Assembly: GCA_015487825.1 (NCBI GenBank)
Contig: WFOZ01000333.1
Location: 1 to 5,544 of the forward strand
Source of the DNA: Planctomycetaceae bacterium
GTDB taxonomy: Bacteria; Planctomycetota; Planctomycetia; Planctomycetales; Planctomycetaceae
Direction: 5' to 3'
DNA: 5,544 nt
Shown: positions 1 to 5,544 of the stretch, one piece after another
Numbering within the stretch: the first letter of the stretch is position 1
How the letters are laid out: every line of letters starts with the position of its first letter
The notes under the pieces: generated by a model
The model's input: only the letters and a program-made list of their open reading frames with translations
Databases searched by the model: none
What the model was told of the DNA's origin: nothing
Made by a program: the position numbers and the translations under genes

Positions 1-2
1 CA

Positions 3-686
3 CAAAGCCCTCACGCCAAAGATGCGTATGTGCTGGGAGCGTATGTCAGCCAGGCTTCGTATCAGGGAGCCGCCTACGATGGAAAAAGTTTAACCGAATC
101 ACGTCAATTGCAGCTGATGGCGTTAAATCTTTATCCCGATGCTACTGTTGAAGAGAAAAAACGCTTACAGCAGGGATTGCAGGATATCGAAGATAAAACG
201 GTGGCCCGCAATTTCAACCGTGCTATTTTCTGGTTGCGTAAAGGTCGATTCGAAGCCGTTGAAATGACCTGCCATCATATTATCAATACGTATCCCAATT
301 CAAAATATGCGGGTAAAGCACGTGGTCTGCTGGCTAAACTCCCTGAATACCGCAAGAAAAATCCATTAGTGCTGGCATTGGAAGGAGTCGACGCGAATAC
401 GATTGAATCTCTTGACGAACTTCCACCGCCAAGCCCATTGCAAACCCCATCTGCTCCTCCGCAAATAGAGCCTCTGACGCCGCAGTCACCAAATAACAAA
501 CAGCAACCTTCACCCCAAAAGGGTGGATTCAGAATGCCTAAGCTGAAACCGATTCCAGTTCCAAATTTATTACCACGCTGGTCGAAAGATCCCGAACAGG
601 AATTTGTGCCGAAGCCGTTACCGACTTCACCGCAGGAAGATACTTCTGAACCTGGTCGTGTTAAATTAACATTGGGAGGAGAGTAG
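3..686 (+). CDS. bamD: BamD/YfiO-like TPR outer-membrane assembly protein, 5' partial
   Basis: The reading frame is open to the left edge, so the N-terminus, including any signal peptide or lipobox, is missing; 227 codons remain, ending at TAG 684-686. Residues 1 to about 120 are helical with the spacing of TPR proteins. They begin with an SPHAKDAYVLGAYV segment, followed by a YDGKSL loop, a LYPDA segment, and a last repeat with NTYPNSKYAGKARGLL. This pattern (YP-x-S-x-Y-A-x-x-A-R-x-x-L) is typical of BamD/YfiO, the TPR lipoprotein that helps the BamA complex insert beta-barrel proteins into the outer membrane. From about residue 140 the protein turns into a proline-rich tail, with 23 prolines in the last 88 residues, ending VKLTLGGE. 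That tail is absent from E. coli BamD. The internal GTG at 30 is not a real start. An LptE-like gene follows on the same strand, which supports an outer-membrane role. Another TPR lipoprotein of the same superfamily remains possible because the diagnostic N-terminal half is not visible. Confidence 0.72.
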   Translation, partial: QSPHAKDAYVLGAYVSQASYQGAAYDGKSLTESRQLQLMALNLYPDATVEEKKRLQQGLQDIEDKTVARNFNRAIFWLRKGRFEAVEMTCHHIINTYPNSKYAGKARGLLAKLPEYRKKNPLVLALEGVDANTIESLDELPPPSPLQTPSAPPQIEPLTPQSPNNKQQPSPQKGGFRMPKLKPIPVPNLLPRWSKDPEQEFVPKPLPTSPQEDTSEPGRVKLTLGGE

Positions 687-710
687 ATAGGCGATAGAGA
701 TTGGGCGCTG

Positions 711-764
711 GGAAAAAAGTTTCAACTCGTTCCCAAGCTCCCGCTTGGGAACGAGGAAAAAAGT
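711..764. repeat. 10-bp direct repeat flanking the hairpin
   Basis: GGAAAAAAGT occurs at 711-720 and again at 755-764, exactly 44 bp apart, bracketing the inverted repeat. The second copy shares its first G with the end of the hairpin arm. The arrangement is what a target-site duplication from insertion of a 44-bp palindromic element would leave. The A-rich low complexity of the repeat means chance or slippage cannot be excluded. Confidence 0.5.
726..755. repeat. perfect 13-bp inverted repeat (hairpin, REP/MITE-like)
   Basis: CTCGTTCCCAAGC (726-738) and GCTTGGGAACGAG (743-755) are exact reverse complements around a 4-nt TCCC loop. The sequence closely resembles the CGTTCCCA-type palindromes that I recall as dispersed intergenic repeats in several bacterial phyla; this is from memory and was not searched. 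It is not a good rho-independent terminator for the + strand because A residues, not T, follow the stem. In the opposite direction TTTTTT occurs a few bases after the stem, but no - strand gene ends here. As RNA it could still protect or punctuate a bamD-lptE transcript. Confidence 0.8.
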
Positions 765-804
765 AGTTAGAACGCATTACCAGCGCGGCTTGTTAGTGAT
801 TGGT

Positions 805-809
805 GGAGG
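805..809 (+). promoter_or_regulatory. ribosome binding site of the lptE-like gene
   Basis: GGAGG sits 8 nt before ATG 818 and 5 nt before ATG 815. This places the start at one of these two adjacent ATG codons rather than at the TTG at 800, which would lie upstream of the site. Confidence 0.65.
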
Positions 810-817
810 GGGAAATG

Positions 818-1372
818 ATGGTTGGACAACTCGACACATCGATCAGCATCATACGCTCGAGAACCGTCTGTTTTCTCTGCCTGTTTTCTCTGCTTTGTGG
901 ACACTCGGGCTGCGGTTACATGATCGGCGGTCCTTACGATCCGGAAATTCGCACGGTGCATGTGCCGATTTTTACTTCTGATCTGTTTCGTCGGGATGTT
1001 CATATCGAATTAACGGAGGCGGTTCAAAAAGAAATCCAGACTCGCACCCCGTTTCGTCTTTCCAGTGCAGATAACGCAGATACCCGGCTGACAGGAAAAC
1101 TGATTGAAATTCGAAAAGACGTTTTGGGCGAAACCCGCTTCGATGATGTTCGGCAGTTGCAGCTTTCTTTTGCTGTTGAAATTCTCTGGGAAGATCTGCG
1201 GGGCGGACAATTGATTACGCGAAGTTCGGTTCCGATTGATCAAAAAACGCATCAGCTTCTTTCACAGGCAAACTTTGCTCCTGAAATTGGTCAGTCTTAC
1301 GCAACCGCCAAGCAGGAAGCAATTACACAGTTGGCACGCAGAATAGTAGACAAAATGGAGACACCTTGGTAG
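818..1372 (+). CDS. lptE: LptE-like LPS-assembly lipoprotein
   Basis: The product (184 residues from ATG 818, one more from ATG 815) matches the LptE pattern. LptE is the outer-membrane lipoprotein that plugs and assembles the LptD barrel delivering lipopolysaccharide to the cell surface. Seen in sequence: a short basic N-region, a hydrophobic stretch at residues 16-28 (VCFLCLFSLLCG), then Cys32 in HSGCGY as the likely lipidated cysteine. The mature part has the family order: RTVHVPIF strand, LTEAVQKEIQTRTPFRL helix, ADTRLTGKL strand, a WEDLRGGQL hairpin, and a C-terminal helix ending DKMETPW. The lipobox is weak: His at -3 replaces the usual Leu, although Ser-Gly-Cys fits. Length is normal for the family. 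It follows a BamD-like gene, another outer-membrane assembly factor, and ends 35 nt before the symporter. The family call is fairly firm; LPS transport itself is inferred from the family. Confidence 0.75.
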   Translation: MVGQLDTSISIIRSRTVCFLCLFSLLCGHSGCGYMIGGPYDPEIRTVHVPIFTSDLFRRDVHIELTEAVQKEIQTRTPFRLSSADNADTRLTGKLIEIRKDVLGETRFDDVRQLQLSFAVEILWEDLRGGQLITRSSVPIDQKTHQLLSQANFAPEIGQSYATAKQEAITQLARRIVDKMETPW

Positions 1373-1407
1373 ATTCCAGAAGCTAGTTCTAGTTTTTGGA
1401 TCTGATC

Positions 1408-2973
1408 ATGTTTGAAACTCAATTCACAAATCTTGACTGGGTAATCGTTATCGTTTATCTGGTCGGCACCGGTCTGTTGGGCATGTATGTCAACAGGCAC
1501 GTGCATAACGCTTCCGATTATCTGGTCGGCGGGCGTGGTGCAGGGACCGCTTTAAGTATTGCCAGCTTTATCGGAACAGGTCTTGGGCTGGTCACGTTGA
1601 TGTATGCTTCGATGGATGGATTTACCAAAGGGTTCAGCTATCTGGTTGTCCCGCTCATTGCATTTATCGTCTATCTGTTTCTCGGTACAAGCGGCTTTGC
1701 AATCAGACGATTGCGGGAAATGAAGCTGACAACGCTGCCTGAATATTTCGAGAAACGATTCAGTCGGCAAGCCAGAATTACCTCTGGCCTGATCGCGGTC
1801 CTGGCAGGTGTACTCAATATGGGGCTGTTCCCGAAAATGGGGGCAACTTTTATCACCTATGCAACCGGCTTTGGTGGTGAAGATGCGGAACTGACGGTGA
1901 ATCTTATTACAACGCTGTTGATTTTGCTTGTTCTGGTTTACACGGTGATGGGAGGTATGGTTGCTGTTCTGGTGACCGATTACATTCAGTTTGTGGTGCT
2001 TAGTTTAGGGCTGGGGCTGGGACTGTGGTTTTGCTTTACCGATCTCGATAATAATCTGGGGTGGGCAAACATGGTTACCACCTGGCAGAACGCAAAGGGA
2101 GAAGCCGCGTTTAATCCGGTTCATCCGGAAAGCTACGGTTGGACATATTTCATTTGGCAGATTGTTATTGTCTTTACAGCCGGGATTTGCTGGGCTCCGG
2201 AAGCAACACGTGCATTAACCACACAAGACAGCGCAACAACAAAACGAACATTCCTGTTCGGTGCCCCCGGTTTTTTTGTACGAATGGCAATACCGGCTGT
2301 CTGGGGAATCGCGGCTTACACGTATGTTTTTCATCATCCGGAATTACACGACTATTTTCTGGGTGAAAATGCAGCCGGGCACGCTTCTCAGGCGATGCCG
2401 TTGTTATTGGGGAAAATTATTCCAACCGGTTTACTCGGCTTACTGGTCGCGGGGTTACTGGCAGCATTTATGTCAACGCATGACAGCTATCTGCTTTCCT
2501 GGGCCTCGATTATCTCGCAGGATATAATTGCTCCGCTAAAAGGTGTCGATAAGCTGACTGATCAGCAAAGTATTCTTTACACCAGAATATCGGTGGTACT
2601 GATCGGTATTTTTCTGCTTGTTTGGGGAATCTGGTACGAATTGCCAGAGTCCGTCTGGACTTACATGAGCATCACCGGCATGGTTTATTTAAGTGGCTCT
2701 GCAACGGCGCTACTGGGAGGCATGTATTGGAAGCGGGCTTCAACATGTGGTGCGTTATGGGCGATGTATGGAGGGTTGCTTGCGATTTCCGGTTTGTTTG
2801 TGGAATCGATTCAAGACTGGTACGAGGTAGAATATGGTGCGTCAATTACATACTGGTTCAATGGTCCTTCGCTGACATTAACCATTTTCGGAATCTGCAT
2901 TCTGCTTTTCATTGCAGGTTCGCTGATGTTTCCCGATTCCGAACAGCAATTCATTGCTCAGGAGGATGAATAA
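1408..2973 (+). CDS. sodium:solute symporter (SSS family)
   Basis: A 521-residue polytopic inner-membrane protein with about 13 hydrophobic segments, the usual size and fold class (LeuT-like) for SSS transporters, which import sugars, sialic acids, amino acids or other organics with Na+. Family marks: DYLVGGRGAGTALSIASFIGTGLG from residue 37 after the first helix; GGMVAVLVTDYIQF at residues 182-195, the classic SSS signature region; and MSTHDSYLLSWAS at residues 355-367, corresponding to the TM8 segment whose serines help form the Na2 sodium site. A charged tail (DSEQQFIAQEDE) ends the protein. I chose ATG 1408; an in-frame TTG at 1396 would add four residues. No good Shine-Dalgarno precedes either start, so translation may depend partly on the upstream gene, 35 nt away. 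The stop overlaps the next ATG. The downstream sialidase-like protein suggests a glycan-derived substrate, but sequence alone does not set specificity. Confidence 0.92.
   Translation: MFETQFTNLDWVIVIVYLVGTGLLGMYVNRHVHNASDYLVGGRGAGTALSIASFIGTGLGLVTLMYASMDGFTKGFSYLVVPLIAFIVYLFLGTSGFAIRRLREMKLTTLPEYFEKRFSRQARITSGLIAVLAGVLNMGLFPKMGATFITYATGFGGEDAELTVNLITTLLILLVLVYTVMGGMVAVLVTDYIQFVVLSLGLGLGLWFCFTDLDNNLGWANMVTTWQNAKGEAAFNPVHPESYGWTYFIWQIVIVFTAGICWAPEATRALTTQDSATTKRTFLFGAPGFFVRMAIPAVWGIAAYTYVFHHPELHDYFLGENAAGHASQAMPLLLGKIIPTGLLGLLVAGLLAAFMSTHDSYLLSWASIISQDIIAPLKGVDKLTDQQSILYTRISVVLIGIFLLVWGIWYELPESVWTYMSITGMVYLSGSATALLGGMYWKRASTCGALWAMYGGLLAISGLFVESIQDWYEVEYGASITYWFNGPSLTLTIFGICILLFIAGSLMFPDSEQQFIAQEDE
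2960..2965 (+). promoter_or_regulatory. strong ribosome binding site for the small ORF
   Basis: AGGAGG lies inside the last codons of the symporter, 7 nt before ATG 2973. It is the best Shine-Dalgarno in the window and decides both the start and the reality of the small gene. Confidence 0.8.
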
Positions 2974-3143
2974 TGGTACTTGCCTCCGCCTGGATAAAAT
3001 TCTGGGAAATAATTCTAACGATTGGCTTCGGGAGCTTCGCGATTCTGGTACTGATTGTTATCCCGTTGGGAGCACGCGATGTTTTACGACTGTTCAGAAA
3101 ACTGGACGCCGACAGTATTGAAAAAAATAAACCACAAGATTAA
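2973..3143 (+). CDS. small single-helix membrane protein coupled to the symporter
   Basis: ATG 2973 overlaps the symporter stop by one base (TAATG) and is preceded by AGGAGG at 2960-2965. The ORF encodes 56 residues and ends at TAA 3141-3143. The N-terminus is MVLASAWIKFW, followed by one hydrophobic helix at about residues 12-32 (WEIILTIGFGSFAILVLIVI), then PLGARDVLRLFRKL, which is basic and amphipathic, and a charged tail ending KNKPQD. The positive-inside rule favours a cytoplasmic C-terminus. Several SSS transporters have a small membrane partner encoded beside them (YhdT beside PanF, DUF4212 and DUF3311 proteins), usually upstream and often with two helices; this one is downstream with a single helix. 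I infer an accessory or stabilising subunit of the symporter. I do not recognise a named family with certainty. The sialidase-like gene starts 28 nt later. Confidence 0.78.
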   Translation: MVLASAWIKFWEIILTIGFGSFAILVLIVIPLGARDVLRLFRKLDADSIEKNKPQD

Positions 3144-3158
3144 CTCCCCCATCTGTCT

Positions 3159-3162
3159 GGAG
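3159..3162 (+). promoter_or_regulatory. ribosome binding site of the sialidase-like gene
   Basis: GGAG lies 9 nt before ATG 3172. A nearer ATG at 3165 is in another frame and meets a stop after four codons, so 3172 is the start. Confidence 0.55.
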
Positions 3163-3171
3163 ATATGAAGT

Positions 3172-5136
3172 ATGTCTGAATTGCATCGTGCAGGTCGTTT
3201 ATATCGCCCTCTGGTTTTGGTTGCCTTTTTATGTTTGTACTGCATCACGTTTCAGTTTCAAACCCAGGCTGCAGAAACGCATCAGGATCAGGATGCCATT
3301 TCTTTATCGAAAGCGGTTAAGAAAAAAGCTCTGGAGGTGTTGCAGAAGGCGTTGAGAGCCGAGGAATTCTGGCCTTCCATTCATGCCGCTGAGGCACTCA
3401 CATTGGCGGGACATGGCAAAGAGGTTCAGGCGTTTCTGGAACCGAAATTGAAGACAGAAGCTGATGACCAGCATCGGTGTGGATTGGCACGAGAGCTTGT
3501 TCGGGCGGGAGATCGATCCAAAGCTGCGATCATGCTGAATATTCTGGAAGGGGATGAGACACACGGGCATGTCCATGCCGCTGAGAGTCTGTATAAAGTC
3601 AATGAGATTGGAAACGGCAACGCGATGCGGGCGGCGATGACTCAAAAGGAAAATCTCACGCAATCCCTGATGGCAGCGGCTGCGCTGGGACGCTGGGGGA
3701 ATCCGCAGGCATTCGTTTTGCTCCGCAAGCATCTTACAGATAAAGAGGAAAGTATTGCTCGTATTTCAGCCTGGGTGTTAGCGAGAATTGGCGATTCTTC
3801 AGATATTCCCGCACTGAAAACAAACCTGCAACGTATGCAGGAACCACTTTCAAAACTGTATTTCATTAATGCGTTGGCTACACTTGGCGATGCAGAATCT
3901 CAGGCTGTTTTGGTGAAAAATCTTCAAAGTGATAACGCTGTGATTCGCACCTATTCTGCAGTGTTTGCCGGAGAAGCGAGAATTCTTACCGTAAAGGATC
4001 GGCTGATTGAATTACTTGATGATGAGAATATCGATGTGAGAGTTCGATCCGCTCAAACGTTGTTTGCTTTATCACAACCGAAACGACCGGATTCTCAGGA
4101 AGTTGTTGTACGAGATGTTTATCCTGCAACAGCCGAAAATCCGCGATACAGTGAAGGCTCTGTGATTGCGTTGAGAAACGGTTCCTTGTTGTATGCGACT
4201 ACCGAATTTATTGGAAGTGGATCGGACTTTGCCAAGGCTCGTATTATTTCCAAAACATCTCAGGACGGCGGACGTTCGTGGTCCGAACCGCGTGTTTTAC
4301 AGAAGAACATCGGCGGGAAAAATGTAATGTCTGTCACGCTGAGATACCTGGGAGAGAAGCTCGAAGAGAAGACGCCGTTGGCTTTGTTCTATCTGGTGAA
4401 GAATGACTTGAATGATCTGAAGGCTTACATGCGGCTCTCGAGTGATGATGCAAAATCTTTCGGAAAGCCGATTCTGGTGACCGCAGGGGAAGGGTACCAT
4501 GTGTTGAATAATGACCGCGTTACGCGGCTTTCATCGGGGCGACTGCTGGCGCCTGTTGCATGGACGGCAGATGTTCGTAAAGTTAATCATTTCACCTCGT
4601 TCTGTTTTTTCTCCGATGACAATGGCAAAAGTTGGAACAGAGCAAAAGGAAGCGTCGATTATTCCAAACGAGGGGCGATGGAACCGGAAGTGATTGAGTT
4701 GAAAGATGGCCGTGTGCTGATGATTATACGGACTCAGTCGGGGCATATTGCCTCCAGTTTCTCCAGCGATGCCGGAGAAACATGGTCGGAAGCAACTTCC
4801 TGGGGAGTGCGTGCACCGGAAGCACCAACAACGCTTCGGCGTATTCCATCTACCGGCGATTTACTGCTCATCTGGAACGATACCTACTCTCAGGGCAAAG
4901 GGCACGGCGGTCAACGAACGCCACTTACTGCTGCCATTTCGTCTGATGAGGGAAAGACATGGCGGTTGAAAAAGCAGCTAGAAACAGACCCGGACCACAC
5001 CTACGCTTATACCAGTCTGGCATTCCATAACGGGCGAGCGATTTTAAGTTACTATGTTGGAGATAAAAACGGTTACATCTCATCCCGCTTTCGTTCACTT
5101 CCCATTGCGTGGTTCTATCAGGCAGATAAGAAATAG
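3172..5136 (+). CDS. secreted HEAT-repeat plus sialidase/BNR-fold protein
   Basis: This 654-residue protein has three parts. Residues 1-34 form a signal peptide: basic RLYRP, hydrophobic LVLVAFLCLYCITF, likely cleavage near TQA-A. Residues about 45-300 are alpha-helical HEAT/PBS-lyase-like repeats of about 30 residues, for example ARISAWVLARIGDSSDIPAL, and DENIDVRVRSAQTLFAL in the last one. Residues about 305-650 are a sialidase-superfamily six-bladed propeller with Asp-box (S-x-D-x-G-x-T-W) motifs at 363-370, 424-430 (degenerate), 481-488, 532-538 and 590-597. Candidate active-site residues, from placement in GH33-like enzymes, are Arg325 (NPRYSEGS), Glu504 (MEPEV), Arg582 (QRTPL) and Tyr611 or Tyr613 (HTYAYTS). 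Retention of these suggests an active exo-glycosidase, though many planctomycete relatives are uncharacterised and may not act on sialic acid. It probably acts in the periplasm or outside the cell, with HEAT repeats as a binding scaffold. It follows the symporter pair by 28 nt. Confidence 0.87.
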   Translation: MSELHRAGRLYRPLVLVAFLCLYCITFQFQTQAAETHQDQDAISLSKAVKKKALEVLQKALRAEEFWPSIHAAEALTLAGHGKEVQAFLEPKLKTEADDQHRCGLARELVRAGDRSKAAIMLNILEGDETHGHVHAAESLYKVNEIGNGNAMRAAMTQKENLTQSLMAAAALGRWGNPQAFVLLRKHLTDKEESIARISAWVLARIGDSSDIPALKTNLQRMQEPLSKLYFINALATLGDAESQAVLVKNLQSDNAVIRTYSAVFAGEARILTVKDRLIELLDDENIDVRVRSAQTLFALSQPKRPDSQEVVVRDVYPATAENPRYSEGSVIALRNGSLLYATTEFIGSGSDFAKARIISKTSQDGGRSWSEPRVLQKNIGGKNVMSVTLRYLGEKLEEKTPLALFYLVKNDLNDLKAYMRLSSDDAKSFGKPILVTAGEGYHVLNNDRVTRLSSGRLLAPVAWTADVRKVNHFTSFCFFSDDNGKSWNRAKGSVDYSKRGAMEPEVIELKDGRVLMIIRTQSGHIASSFSSDAGETWSEATSWGVRAPEAPTTLRRIPSTGDLLLIWNDTYSQGKGHGGQRTPLTAAISSDEGKTWRLKKQLETDPDHTYAYTSLAFHNGRAILSYYVGDKNGYISSRFRSLPIAWFYQADKK

Positions 5137-5213
5137 TTTCCTGGATTCAGTTTCATTTTGTGATTCACACCTTCAAAGGGAATCTCTTTTCATCCAATAA
5201 ACTTCTGTTGAAC

Positions 5214-5240
5214 GCATGGCAGGCATCCTTTTTGCCATGC
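5214..5240 (+). terminator. candidate hairpin after the cluster
   Basis: GCATGGCA (5214-5221) pairs perfectly with TGCCATGC (5233-5240) around an 11-nt loop that contains a T run, 77 nt after the stop of the sialidase-like gene. The position suits a transcript end. The stem is followed by AATTAGG rather than a T tract, so it is not a textbook intrinsic terminator; it may instead be a 3'-end stabilising structure. Confidence 0.35.
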
Positions 5241-5314
5241 AATTAGGCTGCTCTTACGAGATATAAATGTCTCTGTTTCTTTGAATAATCCCAATTCTCA
5301 TTGAGCCCAAAGTG

Positions 5315-5370
5315 GACAGGCCTGTCTGGTCTGATGTGGTCTGCTCAGAGATGACAGGCGGGTATGTCTG
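5315..5370. repeat. paired GACAGGC/TGTCTG dyads
   Basis: GACAGGCCTGTC (5315-5326) is a perfect 12-bp palindrome. GACAGGC and TGTCTG recur together: 5315-5321 with 5323-5328 (1-nt spacer), and 5353-5359 with 5365-5370 (5-nt spacer), with the GACAGGC copies 38 bp apart. A direct repeat TGGTCTG lies between them. They could be operator-like sites for a downstream gene or decayed repeat remnants. Confidence 0.4.
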
Positions 5371-5544
5371 TTCCCTCTTTTCTCCAAAAATTTCATTGGT
5401 GCAGGGAAATCAGTCCTGAAAAAGTCGCTTTAGCGGGATGAATCTTGCTTCTTAACATAATCCTTATATTTGACGATTAGATTGCCTGAGTTTATTCGGT
5501 CGTAGCAGGTCCTTTCTCTCATTACGTAATATTGAATTGAGAAA

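Larger units (their letters stand above)
687..814. other. intergenic region between the bamD-like and lptE-like genes
   Basis: This 128-bp gap holds no plausible ORF. It carries a strong hairpin-forming inverted repeat (726-755), two copies of GGAAAAAAGT (711-720 and 755-764), and at its right end the purine-rich ribosome binding site of the lptE-like gene. I see no clear -35/-10 pair. The downstream gene may be read through from the bamD-like gene or may have an unrecognised promoter here. Confidence 0.6.
5137..5544. other. 3' non-coding region, about 400 bp
   Basis: Neither strand holds a convincing gene; the longest ATG frames I read are about 25 codons and lack a ribosome binding site. 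The region contains a hairpin (5214-5240), a 12-bp perfect palindrome (5315-5326), a looser copy of the same dyad (5353-5370), and a tandem TGGTCTG (5327-5333 and 5337-5343). A TTGACG at 5470-5475 followed after 17 nt by TATTCG is at best a weak sigma70-like promoter for a gene beyond the window. Confidence 0.6.

Noticed and set aside
726..764. Hairpin as a rho-independent terminator after the bamD-like gene
   Set aside because: The stem is followed by GGAAAAAAGT, not a T run, on the + strand. The T run appears only in the opposite direction, where no gene ends.
767..1003. Open frame on the - strand, and another at 745-981 on the + strand, over the lptE-like start
   Set aside because: They overlap a well-supported lptE-like frame and their translations show no family pattern; they are shadows.
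2966..3121. Alternative 51-codon frame from ATG 2966 overlapping the small membrane protein
   Set aside because: Its ATG abuts the AGGAGG with no spacing, and the product has no helix or recognisable feature. ATG 2973 has ideal 7-nt spacing and a clear membrane segment.
3144..3164. Possible stem (CTCC with GGAG) hiding the ribosome binding site of the sialidase-like gene
   Set aside because: Only four pairs around an 11-nt loop; too weak to claim as regulation.
3304..3732. 142-codon - strand open frame inside the HEAT region
   Set aside because: It lies wholly within the sialidase-like gene, is Arg/Ser/Cys-rich with no motif, and has no context on that strand.
5352..5442. Short ATG frames (22 and 25 codons) in the 3' region
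   Set aside because: No usable ribosome binding site, no recognisable product, and length within chance expectation.
5470..5498. TTGACG with TATTCG at 17-nt spacing as a promoter
   Set aside because: The -35 is good but the -10 matches only about half the consensus, and no gene start is visible downstream in the window.
5137..5544. CRISPR array, tRNA or riboswitch in the gene-free end
   Set aside because: No regularly spaced repeats, no cloverleaf with a GGTTCGAATC-like arm, and no recognisable aptamer core.

Overview
The window looks like a stretch of a diderm bacterial chromosome, most likely a planctomycete. That guess rests on protein style: a proline-tailed BamD-like TPR protein next to an LptE-type lipoprotein, a sodium:solute symporter of the type common in that phylum, and a secreted HEAT-repeat plus sialidase-fold protein. 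No rRNA or other marker gene is present, so the taxonomy is inference. All recognisable genes lie on the + strand.

Layout: (1) 3-686, the C-terminal part of a BamD/YfiO-like outer-membrane assembly protein, cut by the window edge. (2) 687-814, a gap holding a perfect 13-bp inverted repeat (726-755) flanked by a 10-bp direct repeat. (3) About 818-1372, an LptE-like LPS-assembly lipoprotein. (4) 1408-2973, a 521-residue Na+/solute symporter (SSS family). (5) 2973-3143, a 56-codon single-helix membrane protein whose ATG overlaps the symporter stop codon and which has a strong AGGAGG ribosome binding site. (6) 3172-5136, a secreted protein with N-terminal HEAT-like repeats and a C-terminal sialidase/BNR beta-propeller. 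(7) 5137-5544, about 400 bases with no convincing gene, containing a hairpin and two related GACAGGC/TGTCTG dyads.

The first two genes serve outer-membrane biogenesis (Bam and Lpt routes). The next three form a tight cluster (1-nt overlap, then a 28-nt gap). They read as a glycan-use cassette in which an exported glycosidase-like protein releases or binds a sugar, and a Na+-driven transporter with a small membrane partner takes up the product. The 35-nt gap between the LptE-like gene and the symporter means the whole series could be one transcript. The substrate cannot be named from sequence alone.

No unmistakably new system is visible. The most interesting items are the unlisted small membrane protein coupled to the symporter, the hairpin with its possible target-site duplication, and the HEAT-sialidase fusion.
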